A DNA stretch of 64,000 bases, taken from contig OX638131.1 in assembly GCA_951804985.1 (NCBI GenBank), forward strand, positions 86,750,349 to 86,814,348. The letters are read 5' to 3'. The notes beneath the pieces were generated by a model. It had not been told where the DNA came from and did not search any database. It saw nothing but the letters and a program-made list of their open reading frames with translations. This document shows, in pieces, positions 47,726 to 59,231 of the stretch. The stretch is from Dryomyza anilis (Eukaryota > Arthropoda > Insecta > Diptera > Dryomyzidae). Position 1 is the first letter of the stretch, and each line of letters opens with the position of its first letter. Made by a program: the position numbers and the translations under genes.

Positions 47726-50268
47726 TTTATCCGTTCACTGGACCGTTTTCGTGTTCAGAAAACGGAACGTTTACGGAATCGTATTCCGTATTGCTGTTCC
47801 ATATACGGCACCGTTAACGGCCCGTTTTGTTTATTGGGATGTTTTCTTTTATTTTTTTAATATTTTATTTTTCTTTAACTCAACGCATCATTTATTCATT
47901 AATAAATCGGCACGATAATCATACTTCCATGCCAATAACAAAAACATGCAAATTACGCTCGTCTATCCAAACCGAATATATCAATCCATCTCTAAATTAC
48001 ATGCGCTCTCAATATGTCGACCAAATGTCAAAAACCACTTGCGTATTAATTTGACACTCTCATATATAGTGACAGCATCGGACGAAGACGATAGTGACAA
48101 CGACAACGACAACTTTGCAAAGAAGAAGACGATGAGGCTGAAAACGAAAAACGACGTTGGGGATGAGTGACAGTTTGCAATGCAAGGCACTGACAAAATT
48201 AGCGGTGACAGAATTGCATTTCCTATTGAGAAATCAGTCGCCGGAGACATCGGGACATTGGCTGTGAAATCAGTCGTCCAAGACTTACAGACTCATGTCT
48301 GTCTGTCCTTCTATCTGTCTGCTTGCCTGTCCACGATGCGAAAAGATTGCGCCAAAGTGATGGCGAAAGAGTGCGTTTTTACGCACAGCAAAAAATGCGA
48401 ACGTGACGCACACCAACGGGAGGCATTAGTGAGGCTAGAGAGTGACACACACAAACACACAAATGTGAGTGAGAGCATTAGTGAGTGAACGGGACGGGAC
48501 GCGCACAATCGAGCACAAAAACGATTGAATGATTTATTTTTGACAGGTTTTCAACTTAAAATTAAAACAGTAAATCAAATTTTGACAGGCATCGCGACAA
48601 ACATCGCGTCATGGTCGTCCGTTGTCGGCAAAATTATTTTGCAGCTGATGAAATTTTGTTTAATTAAATAGTTGTTGGCTGATGTGAATGTTGGAGATGA
48701 TGTTGCTGCTGTTGCTGATGATTGGTGAAGGCGACAGATTGAAATGAAGCAACTGATAAATTTATTTAGAAAATTTTAATTTATTTTGCAGTTGCCATCG
48801 TCAAATTTAATTTATTTTGCAAATACCATCATCAAATTTCTAAAATTAAAATATATAAATATTTGGAAATGAATATTCATAAAGATTGATATTGGAATTT
48901 CGCAATCGAGGAATCCAGGAGTTCTTTCTTGACAAGTTTTCCTGGAAAACTTCTTCTCCAGTCATTACTGCACGCTATAATTCATCACAGAGACAATCTA
49001 TCTCAATGCCTATTCCTGCCAGACACAATTTTTTCCTGTGACATACAATTTTCGTGAGAGTCATTCAAATTTTCGACAATTCATTTCTGGAAAAATTTGT
49101 CCCTAGTCAATTACTTTCCGGTATAATTCTTCACCGAGACAATCAATATCAGTGAATATTCTTCCCATACACAATTCTTTCCCTGTCACATACAATTTTC
49201 GTGAGAGTCTGTCAAATCTTCGACAATTCTTTCCTGGAAAATTCTTTCCCCAGATAAATTTTCCGCGCGATAATTCTTTTCTTAGATAATCCATCTTAAA
49301 GACAGTTCTTTCTTGATCGTTTAAGGAAACACCATGAACCAGATGGTTGATATTGCATGAACATTTAAACAATTTTGAATTTTTTCGCGAGAGCCAGGCA
49401 ATTATTTTCGAAAATTCTTTCTCTAGACAATTATTCCTGGCGATAAAAGTTCTTCGAGACAATCCATCCCATAAATATATTTTTTTAAGATATTAATCCC
49501 GATATTCTTCCTGAATGTGACTTTTGTATAAAAATGTAAATGATTTTTTTTAAGTATTTATCGTTACTCCATAGGATTCTAAAATGCTTAAAATGCGTGG
49601 ACAATTCTCAAAAGATTTTCAATTTTTATTCATGAGAACCGGAAAATGCATCCAGACAGTTCCTTCTATTACAATTCTCCCATCAGGAACAATTTTTCTC
49701 GCCAATTGTTGCCAGAAAATTCATTGCAAAGATAATTCTTCGCAGATATTTGTTTACTGATGATTTATGAATAAGACGTTCATAAAAGCCATATTTTTTT
49801 TATTTATGAATTATATTCATGAATTATGGATAATACTTTAAAATATTCATGGATACAAAATTCGAAACCTTTATGTATTTATTATGAATAGGATTCATAC
49901 ATTTTAGAAATTTTATATTTAATTATAAAAATTGAAATTATGAATATTTATTCATAACTTGTGTTATTTATTGCATATTCATTTTTAAAATGCTCAATTC
50001 ACGTCATTTGAGAAAAGCCACAGCGTAACTCCATTCAGAAAACCATTTAAGTGCGTGAATAAAGTGAGAAATGTGTCATTTGAAAATAATTGAGAAATTT
50101 AACAGACATTTAAGTTAATGTGAAGGTTTTTTTTTGTTTGTAACGTTCGTTTATTTTGTCTACTGACTCATTACATTTTCATATACAACATTTTTCACTT
50201 TGTTCTGCATTATTTGGTTTTGTTTTTCCATCTGGAAACTACGTATATTAGGCACAATGTATGATTTT
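47726..50268. other. Intergenic, no gene; degenerate 'GACAATTCTTTC' repeats at 48.9-49.5 kb
   Basis: 48060-48520 is GC-richer, with GACAACGACAACGACAAC and CACACACAAACACAC runs. 48900-49480 holds loosely periodic ACAATTCTTTCCTGG / GAGACAATC motifs that recur at 51.3-52.0 and 53.7-53.9 kb, an old dispersed tandem family. 49780-49990 is rich in ATTCATGAATTAT. No gene recognised. Confidence 0.45.
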
Positions 50269-51299
50269 TTAATCATAAATTATGAATAATAACTCATAAA
50301 ATGCATTCCAAAACCTATTCCAAATTCGGTAGTAAATTTTAATACTTTCGACTCGTTGTTGGCTCGTATATCTTTCCATCATGAAATGGCAAACCTTACT
50401 AAAGAGAAATGTCAAAAGAGCGGCCAGAAATATGGCGTCGTTTGCTGTCGCTGTCGCTCTACTTTTGTAGTGTCCCTGTTGAAAAACACGAGTAAACATA
50501 CGCATGACTTTATTACAATAATCATAATAATTGATTTTTGAACTAGAATACGTTCGATATTGGTTCGAAGTTCATCAATCGTCGCTGGCTTGTTGGCATA
50601 GACCATAGACTTGACGTAGCCCCACAGGAAATAGTCTAACTGCGTCAAATCGCACGACCGAGGCGGCCAATCGACTGGACCATTTCGTGAGATAACACGT
50701 TCTCCAAACTTGGTTTTCAATAAATTGATTGTGGCATTCGCTGTGTGGCTTATGGCGCTGTCCTGTTGGAACCACATGTCCTCCAAGTCCATATCATCCA
50801 ATTGGTGCCAAAAATATTCGGTTATCATTGAACGGTAGCGATTCCCATTCACTGTAACGTGCCGGTCTTGATCATCACGGAAGAAGTACGGCCCAATGAC
50901 GCCGCCGGTCCATAAACCGCACCAAACCGTAATTTTTTCGGGATGCAATGATGACTCATGGAGTACGTGTGGATTGCTGTCTGACCAATAACGCATATTT
51001 TGTTTTGCCAGAAATGAGCCTCATCGCTGAAGATGATTTTTCGAATTTTTACTACCGAAATTCGGTAGTAAATTTTTTTAATTTCGACTCGTTGTTGGCT
51101 CGTATATCTTTCCATCATGAAATGGCAAACCTTACTGAAGAGAAATGTCAAAAAAGCGGCCAGAAATATGGCGTCGTTTGCTGTCGCTGTCGCTCTACTT
51201 TTGTAGCGTCCCTGTTGAAAAACCCTTTACATAAAACACGAGTATGTTACGCATGAATTTATTACAATAATCATAATTGATTTTTGAACTAGAATACGA
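50269..51299 (-). mobile_element. rosa-type (DD41D) mariner: deleted copy plus adjoining 5' fragment
   Basis: On the minus strand, 51299-51080 is the 5' end (CAACAGGGACGCTACAAAAG, CAGTAAGGTTTGCCATTTCA) leading into the transposase remnant. At 50551 the same 5' sequence starts again (CGTATTCTAGTTCAAAAATC at both 51290 and 50550) and runs to a second start codon at 50382. This is a head-to-tail repeat of the element's 5' part. Neither copy has an intact 3' end. Confidence 0.8.
50552..51118 (-). pseudogene. DD41D mariner transposase, internally deleted and frameshifted
   Basis: Starts at ATG 51118 with MMERYTSQQRVEIKKIYYR (helix-turn-helix start). About 100 or more residues are then missing and it jumps to KIIFSDEAHFWQNK, which holds the first catalytic Asp. 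A frameshift near 51000 switches to RYWSDSNPHVLHESSLHPEK, ITVWCGLWTGGVIGPYFF, WFQQDSAISHTA (second Asp) and PPRSCDLTQLDYFLWGYVK (third Asp). Counting from the Asp of QQD to the Asp of QLD gives 41 intervening residues, which defines DD41D, the rosa group first known from tephritid flies. It ends at NIERI (normally 20-30 residues before the C-terminus). All three catalytic Asp remain, but the protein cannot be made from this copy. Confidence 0.9.
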
Positions 51300-51511
51300 T
51301 GGAATAAAAAGTTTTTCGAAAAATTTCAAATTCTTTTAAGGCATTTCTTCTTGGAAAATTCATCCGACGCACAATTTGTTCACGGCAATTATATCCCTAG
51401 AAATTTCATCTCAGAGGCAAATCTTCTCAGATACCATTATTCCCACACAATTCTTTCCGAATAAAATTCATTTCAGAGATAATTCTTCCCCTATCGTTAA
51501 TCGGAAGATAA

Positions 51512-51771
51512 TAATGTAATAATTTGGCGCTACAGTCCTGTATAGAACTTCGGCCGAGCTCTCTCACCATTTTGAGCTGTGCGTGTTATATTTGTGCTCA
51601 AAGTGGTGGGACCTACAGTTTATTGCCGAATCCGAACGGCGGGTGAGAGCTTTTCATAGGCAATGTTTTTACTCTCGGAGGTTTGCCATTTACTGACGAG
51701 AGGTAGCGCGGTATATACAAATGTTTCTATGAAAAGATGTTGTTAGCCCCAGTCCAGGCTTGAACCTAAGA
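51512..51771 (-). mobile_element. tRNA-derived SINE (family 1), 5'-truncated, 13-bp target duplication
   Basis: Almost identical to the body of 41441-41752, from GGTTCAAGCC (B box) through GGTCCCACCACTTTGAGCAC to the ATTATTACATTAT-like tail. The head upstream of the B box is missing. AATCGGAAGATAA occurs at 51499-51511 and 51772-51784. Truncation of the 5' end inside a perfect target duplication is the signature of incomplete target-primed reverse transcription. Without its A box it cannot be a source copy. Confidence 0.92.
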
Positions 51772-51894
51772 AATCGGAAGATAAAGAAATTAAAAAAACC
51801 AATCAAAATTTGTGTTTGCTGGAATTGTAAAATGTTTCCAATACAAGTCTTACTTGAACAATTCCTCCCATAGACAGCTCCTTTATGAGCAAAT

Positions 51895-51978
51895 GTATCT
51901 CAGAGACATTATTCCTGGACAAGTATCTCAGAGACATTATTCCTGGACAAGTATCTCAGAGACATTATTCCTGGACAA
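51895..51978. repeat. 28-bp repeat, three units
   Basis: TATCTCAGAGACATTATTCC plus TGGACAAG is present three times in tandem with almost no change, inside a degenerate stretch with related motifs (51350-52060). Confidence 0.85.
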
Positions 51979-52079
51979 CTCTTCCCTAAGAAAATCTATT
52001 TTAGAGATCATTAGTTTCAAAGAGATCCCTTCGCAGATAAGCTTTTCGCAGATTACTCGAATGCATGTTTTCTGATCAT

Positions 52080-54011
52080 TAATTGGAAAACGATGAACTT
52101 GAAAGGCAATTTTGTATGAAAATTCAAACTAATTGAATTTTCCTAAAAGTTTTTAGGATGGAAATCACATTTCCAATTAATGTTATTGTTTACTTTTATT
52201 TGTGTTTTTAATTTTATTATTTTAGTTTTAATTTTTTTTTTATTTTATTATTTTGGGGCACGATAAAAATGCTTATGATTATTTATTCTCATTATGTGTA
52301 ATTCATTCCATAAAACTAGCATTAACAATAAAAGAAAAGTATTAAAAAGTCAAAATAAAAATAATTAAAATTCAGAAAAATTAATGATAAAAAAAATATT
52401 CAAATGATATATGGAGGGCTTATATTCAATACTGCCTATCTACAATTTTGACGAAAATGAGTTTTTGATGCAGAAATCTTCACTGATCACCCCTGCATCT
52501 ATGACATTAATTTAGAACCAAAAAAATATTTCTATTACTGTTATATTTTCATTTCAATAATTTGTCTATCTACATGAATGATTTTTTATGAATGCAATAG
52601 TGTCTATCTGCACACAATGTTTACTTAAAGGTCTATAATGACTATAAATAAGCGTTCCAAGTATGGATTAGTATATATGTTCTTCTTAAGCATAATTTTA
52701 TGCGTCAATTTCGTCCTGTCCATCCGTGGGTCTAGTCCATCCTAACTCACAAATAATCGACTCAATTTGTATGCAAAAGGATATAAAATCTATGTAAAAA
52801 CTACGAAATCGGTTAACGAAGGATGACGTCACATTTTCTCAATGGATATACAATACCATAGAAGCCATAGGAGCTACTAAAAAGAATTGTTCGTATACGG
52901 AAAACTAACTTATCAAAAAAATGGCTTCATAGGGAAGCCTTAAAGGACGAAACTTGAATTTATTCTGTACTGAGGAAATATAGCTTGTACCATTACCTTT
53001 ATGGTATTTCCAGACAAAATGTTTAGTGTTAGTTTTAAAGAAAGTTTTCAGATATGTTAAGGATTTGTATGATATTTACGAAGTCAATACACCCATATCC
53101 TCCGAAATAGGATATTTAGGATAACATTCATGATTTTAAAATAGCGATACAGAGTTAACTAATTTTTTTATTTATTTTATTCTTTAAGAAATGACCGGTT
53201 AGATTACGGAACATTAACCCCTTTAACCATCATATACCTCGTCAACCTAAAATGGTAGAACAAAAATTAGTCGGTGAATTTTGTTTAGGTTACATCAGGA
53301 TATAAAAAAAATTAACAAATCGCTGGTTCCAAAAATATTTTCTGATCTAACACCACTACAATATTGTGCAATATGCTCTATCTGCTCGTTTTTTCATAGA
53401 CATTGATCACATTTGAATAGCAATAATCTCTATCTACCATATACCTACGAATTGCGCGAAATTGCTGAATTTTTTTAATTGTATCAATTAAAGACCATTT
53501 TTATTTAATATTGTAGAAGAAAAATTGATCGCCAATTTCATGGTTTGCGATTTAATCAGTTTTTTCGCTCTCCTGAAAAACTGTGTTTTTGTAGAAAGAC
53601 TGTATTGAATATAAACCCTCGATATAAATAATAACAAATATAAAAAAAAATAAAAACTAAATTAGTTTTAATGGAAAATTCTTCAAATGCAATTCTTTTA
53701 GGACCATTCCTCCCACAAATAATTCTTTTACGAGAAAATTCATCTCAGATGCAATTCTTCTCAGAGACAATATTTTCGGACAAGTTTTCTAAAAGAAAAT
53801 GAATTTTAGAGACCATTCGTTCTAAAGATAATTCTTCGCAGATACAATTATTACCAGAATGCAAGTTCCCCGATCATTAGTGCTGGATTAGAAAGTCAAT
53901 TTCCAACATATTTTAACTGTTTTTTGTTTAATAATACTTCCATAATTGAAAATTTAACAATTATTTTAAGTCTTTCCCAAGAGAATGAGTTTCATTTCAA
54001 AGAATATTTGT
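52080..54011. other. Intergenic, no gene recognised
   Basis: AT-rich. 53690-53880 repeats the AATTCTTCTCAGAGACAA theme of 51.3-52.0 kb. The remainder shows no recognisable feature. Confidence 0.4.
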
Positions 54012-54296
54012 CACAATGGACCGATCTCGCCGATTTTCGCACATACAGCGTAGGTATATTAGTAATCTAAGTTATAAGTTTCATTTATCTAGCTCTTCAA
54101 TTTTAAAAGTAGTAGGGATTTCAACAGACAGACAAACGGACAGACAGACGGACAGACGGACATCGCTAAATCGACTCGGGAGGTCATGCTGATCAAGAAT
54201 ATATATACTTTTCCATACCGGAGATGCTTCCTTCTGGGTGTTACAAACGGCGTACCAAACTGAATATACCCTTTCACTCTTGGTGTAGGGTATAAA
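54012..54296 (-). mobile_element. mini-me-type element, copy D, truncated and very young
   Basis: Matches copy B (28427-28726) with only two substitutions, a 10-base indel (CGATTTTCGC) and a shorter GACA/GACG run. It ends at CACAATGGACCGATC, where about half of the element is missing. Core TATATATTCTTGATCAGCAT is present on the minus strand. Confidence 0.88.
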
Positions 54297-55984
54297 AAAA
54301 ATGTACATCATATTGATGAATTCCGTTCTTCAAATCATGATTCATTGTATTGAAGAACTATTTATGACTAACGCCATCAATGTTATGAATGCTATCATAA
54401 ATATGAAGAACTCTTGGTAACTGTCGAAAAAGTGTTCTTCAATATGATGAATTATTTGTAAAGAATATGTTTCATCATACTAATGAATATAAAATACAAC
54501 ATATATGTTCTTCATATTGATGAACGCTGCTCATTAAACGAAATGTCAATCAAAATATTTTTTTTCGTTAATTTTTTGCCGTACTTCTCAGTTCTCAAGT
54601 AGTTCTTGTATGTTATTTCTTATATAAGACAATACATCTCAGTGACCTCAATTATAAATGTGAACGCTAGAATGAACTGAAAAGGTATAAGAATATAGGT
54701 ACCCGTAAACAATATATTAGGCAAACTCTAAAAATGTTTGAAAACATGTTACCGAAAATGATATTTAGATTTTGTTATAATTGTTGCAAATAATTCGAAG
54801 TTCAGTACCAAATGTTTAGTATAAATTATATTAATCTTTTATACAAGATATGAATTGCTTGTCACAAATGTATGCAGAGTTTTCCCAAAAATATCTAATG
54901 TTTGCAGTGTTTACTCCAAATATGAATAATATTTATCGCCAATGCTTGCAGTGTTTCCCGCAAATTTGTGTGTGATTTCCCCAAATATTCCTTAGTGTTT
55001 CACAAATGTAATGCTGTAATAAAAACAATATATCTTTTATGTTAAAACCGTTTCAACTAAAAAAATCTATTACAACTTAAAGAATTGACATCGATAGAGC
55101 TACCAGCTGCCTGCAATTAGACGTTCCGTTGATCTATATTTCTGCATTGTAAAGTCGGTCGAATGTCTGGGTGTCACTAATTAAGATCGACTTTTATTGT
55201 AGCTAACAACACAAGGAAAGTAGACAGACATTCTGGTATGCGAATCGACTTTGTATCACGAGTCGATTACAATTAACTGATAGCTGAGTACATATCATAT
55301 AGAAAAGCGAATGTATTTTGAATTTCTACGTTCATTGAAGACAATGCCTATCATAAATGTGAAAAATTTACATAAATGATAAAATGTGTTTATTGTTTTT
55401 TTTGTTTTTATTTTTTTAATTTAGTTTAATTCGCTGTGAAAACAAAGTCATAAATTGTCTGCATTTAATTCGCTGTCAGATGAACTGTAATAAATTAATA
55501 TAAATTCCTGTCAACTGAACGCTTGAATGAATGACTGAATGAATGAGTTAAATATCTTTGTTTTTTTTTTTTTCTCTTTTTTTTCAGTCACAATTTAGTC
55601 ACAATTTACGTATGTTGCTTCTTTGTTTTATTATGTGTGCTTTGATGAACGACTGAAAATCTGCAGAAAATGTGTCGTTTCTCTGATCTGCCTCCGCATT
55701 TAATACGACTTATCAATTTTGTGTTAATTTTTTATTGTGGATGATTTTTTTTTCTTTTTTGTATGTTATTTCGTTGGGTTATATTGTCGACCTCATTTTG
55801 AACATTGATAGACGACATTCGTTCAATGAATTCTCAAACGAATTCTGATAATTAATCACAGCGTAGCACGAATTAGATCTATTTTAAAAAAATAATATTG
55901 AAAAAACAGTTTTTTTGCATATTAAAATTTTTTAGAAGGAAGTTCCATTTTAAATGAACAATAGAATTTTTTATGAATTACTGA
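54297..55984. other. Intergenic, no gene; 'ATGAAGAAC' motifs and T-runs
   Basis: 54300-54540 has repeated ATGATGAATTC / TGTTCTTCAATAT motifs related to the small element in ABCA intron 11. T-runs occur at 55390-55430 and 55560-55585. No gene. Confidence 0.4.
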
Positions 55985-58055
55985 AATTTTAGTGAAAATT
56001 ATAATTTTTAGTGAAAAATTTAGTTTTAGTGAAATACATATTTAATTTTTAGTGAAAAGTTTTATTTTTAGTGAAAAATGGAATTTTGAGTTAAAAACTT
56101 AATATTTAATGAAAAGTTCAATTATTAGTGAAAAATTGACCTTTGAGTGAAAAATAATAATTTTTACTGAGTAATTAAAAAAAAATATTTTTTGGTAAAA
56201 ATTTGAATTTTTAGTGAAAAAGTTAATATTTAGTGATAAATTGAATTTTTAGTGAAAAATTGAATTTTCATTGAAAAATTGAATTTTAATTGAAAAATTG
56301 GATTTTTAGTAAAAATTTATTTTTTTTGTTAAAAATTAAAGATTGACCTGTAAATTGAAAATTGAATTTTAGTAAACAAATTGTGCAGAATTTAATTTTT
56401 AGTGCAAAATTGAATTTTTAGTGAAAAATTGAATTTTTAGTGCAAAATTGAATTTTTAGTGCAAAATTGAATTTTTAGTGAAAAATTGAATTTTTAGTGA
56501 AAAATTGAATTTTTAGTGAAAAATTGAATTTTTAGTGAAAAATTGAATTTTTAGTGAAAAATTGAATTTTTAGTGAAAAATTGAATTTTTAGTGAAAAAT
56601 TGAATTTTTAGTGAAAAATTGAATTTTTAGTGAAAAATTGAATTTTTAGTGAAAAATTGAATTTTTAGTGAAAAATTGAATTTTTAGTGAAAAATTGAAT
56701 TTTTAGTGAAAAATTGAATTTTTAGTGAAAAATTGAATTTTTAGTGAAAAATTGAATTTTTAGTGAAAAATTGAATTTTTAGTGAAAAATTGAATTTTTA
56801 GTGAAAATTTGAATTTTTAGTGAAAATTTGAATTTTTAGTGAAAATTTGAATTTTTAGTGAAAATTTGAATTTTTAGTGAAAATTTGAATTTTTAGTGAA
56901 AATTTGAATTTTTAGTGAAAATTTGAATTTTTAGTGAAAATTTGAATTTTTAGTGAAAAATTGAATTTTTAGTGAAAAATTGAATTTTTAGTGAAAAATT
57001 GAATTTTTAGTGAAAAATTGAATTTTTAGTGAAAAATTGAATTTTTAGTGAAAAATTGAATTTTTAGTGAAAAATTGAATTTTTAGTGAAAAATTGAATT
57101 TTTAGTGAAAAATTGAATTTTTAGTGAAAAATTGAATTTTTAGTGAAAAATTGAATTTTTAGTGAAAAATTTAATTTTTAGTGAAAAATTGAATTTTTGT
57201 GAAAAATTGAATTTTTAGTGAAAATTTGATTTTTTAGTGAAAAATTAAACTTTTAGTGAAAAATTGAATTTTTTTTTAGTGAAAATTTGAATTTTTACTG
57301 AAAAATTGAATTTTTAGTGAAAAATTGAATTTTTAGTGAAAAATGGAATTTTTTGTGAAAAATGGAATTTTTTGTGAAAATTTGATTTTTAGTGAAAAAT
57401 TGAATTTTAAGTGAAAAAGTAAATTTTTAGTGAAAATTGGATTTTTTTAGTGAAAAATTAAATTTTTTGCGAAAAATTTAATTTTTAGTGAAAAATTGAA
57501 TATTTAGAGAAAAATTTAATTTTTAGTGAAAAATTTAATTTTTAGTGAAAAATTGAATTTTTAATGAAAAATTGAATTCTTAGTGAAAAATTGAATTTTT
57601 TCTGAAAAATTGAATTTTTAGTGAAAAATTGAATTTTTAGTGAAAAATTTAATTTTAGTGAAAAATTGAATTTTAAGTGAAAAATTGAATTTTTAGTGAA
57701 AAATTGAATATTGAGTGAAAAATTTAATTTTTAGTGAAATTGAATTTTTTGTGAAAATTTGAATTTTTAGTGAAAAATTAGTAAAAAAATTAATTTTTAG
57801 TGAAAAATTGAATTTTTTGCGAAAAATTTAATTTTTACTGAAAAATTCAATTTTTGGGTAAAAATTGAAATTTTAGTGAACAATTTTATTTTTAGTGAAA
57901 AATTTAATTTTTAGTGAAAATTAGATTTTTTTAGTGAAAATTGAATTTTTAGTGAAAATTTGAATTTTTAGTGAAAAATTGAATATTTAGTGTTGAACTG
58001 AATTTTTAGTGAAAAATTGAATTTTTAGTCATAAATTTTAGTGAAACATTGAATT
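55985..58055. repeat. 19-bp hairpin satellite, about 2 kb
   Basis: The unit is G + AATTTTT + AGTG + AAAAATT, so every unit is a 7-bp perfect inverted repeat around a 4-base loop. Units from about 56395 to 57190 are nearly perfect. Both flanks (55985-56390 and 57200-58055) are increasingly diverged. Eight successive units at 56801-56952 carry the variant GAAAATTT in place of GAAAAATT. The edge-to-centre gradient is expected for unequal exchange. No function is implied by the sequence alone. Confidence 0.96.
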
Positions 58056-58099
58056 TCTATTTAAGAAGTTAACAAAAATAGGTGTTTTACACAATTTTG

Positions 58100-58222
58100 G
58101 GGGTCATGGACCGACTATGGTACCATTCGATTTCCCACGATGTCTGCTACCGATTTCAGCAATAAATTTGCAATAAATAAATTTTTGTAGTTCTTTTTTT
58201 TTAGTAACCTCCCACTTTGTCC
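58100..58222. repeat. Conserved box shared with the 39-kb minisatellite spacer
   Basis: TTTTGGGGGTCATGGACC, then TGGTACCATTCGATTTCC, ACGATGTCTGCTACCGATTT and GCAATAAA parallel 39258-39350 in the same order (TTTGGGGGTCCTGGACC, TGGTACCATTCGATTTCC, ACGATATCCGTTATCGATTT, GCAATAAA). Similarity continues weakly through the T-run and CCCACTTTG. The left edge abuts the 19-bp array. Confidence 0.85.
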
Positions 58223-58224
58223 TA

Positions 58225-59105
58225 CACCCAGAAAAAAATCATGGAAAATTAATAGTATTTCAATAGAAATATAATAATTTATACCATTAAAATTGGTCAA
58301 TAGGAAGCGTCCCATTAGTTCAGTAATATTGAAATTGTTAATACAATGTGTGTCTGTACCATAAATTTTATTATGTGATATTTTAATTACAATAAGAAAG
58401 ACCTACACAAATTTATTGATACGTATTATTAATTTTATGGTATAGTCGAATTACATTTTCCTAATAATTTATTAAAACGAAAATGTATATTAGTTAATTT
58501 ATTGTATATATTATTTTATTTAAATGTCGAAATTAATATTCACTTTTACAACACACACATAAAAAGACACTGCTCGTTGCAAAAGGTTATAACACATTTA
58601 AAATTAGCTTTGGTTTCCAATAATTGATTGTAGTACTTGAGTCTGCAGCTACTTTTGAGTCCGTTGCCATAATAGAAGTTCGATGTATTATTTATTTCCT
58701 GTAATAAATAAAAATATAAATATATATATAAATATAATTTATTTACATTAAATACATTGAGTCCTTACCTATGTCGCGTTTAATAATGTGGATTATTACA
58801 AAAAAAAATACATGCGCACATTTAGAGTAAACACGCAGAATGACGTACAAAACGAACATGTTTGTATTCGTTTTTATGTTTTTTATACCACGTTTATTAT
58901 TATAGGAGGAAACCATTAAAACAACAGTATTTATTCTATTTAAAATAATAATATTGAAATATTTAAATTTATGGTACTGAATTTTTCAAATACTATTGAA
59001 TTAATTAGAAAACTTTTGATTTAAAAAGAAAAAACTATAAATACATGAACATTAAAATCAATGGTCGTACCATTAACTACTTAATGGGACATTTTCAACT
59101 GAGTG
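58225..59105. mobile_element. TA-flanked element with CACCCAG/CTGAGTG termini, 881 bp
   Basis: CACCCAGAAAAAAATCATGG begins after TA (58223-58224). The right end ...ATTTTCAACTGAGTG is followed by TA (59106-59107). The imperfect terminal repeat includes CCATTA / TAATGG motifs inside both ends. It is related to the 217-bp MITE at 9708-9924. No transposase. Confidence 0.65.
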
Positions 59106-59174
59106 TACCCATATTTCATCCACTTTCGACCAACTCTCACATCAAGCAAACGGAAGGACAGACAAATGAACAAA

Positions 59175-59231
59175 CGAGCTACCCGGGTAGTTCGAATAAC
59201 TAGCGAATAAGCAAACTACCCGGGTAGCTCG
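59175..59231. repeat. Nested palindrome CTACCCGGGTAG x2
   Basis: CGAGCTACCCGGGTAGTT at 59175-59192 is the exact reverse complement of 59214-59231, with a 21-base spacer. Each arm contains the perfect 12-bp palindrome CTACCCGGGTAG, so the DNA can fold at two levels. It is GC-rich in AT-rich surroundings. Confidence 0.85.

Noticed and set aside
48062..48170. Acidic coding-like stretch TASDEDDSDNDNDNFAKKK
   Set aside because: Driven by a GACAAC microsatellite. No flanking exon or supporting frame could be joined convincingly.
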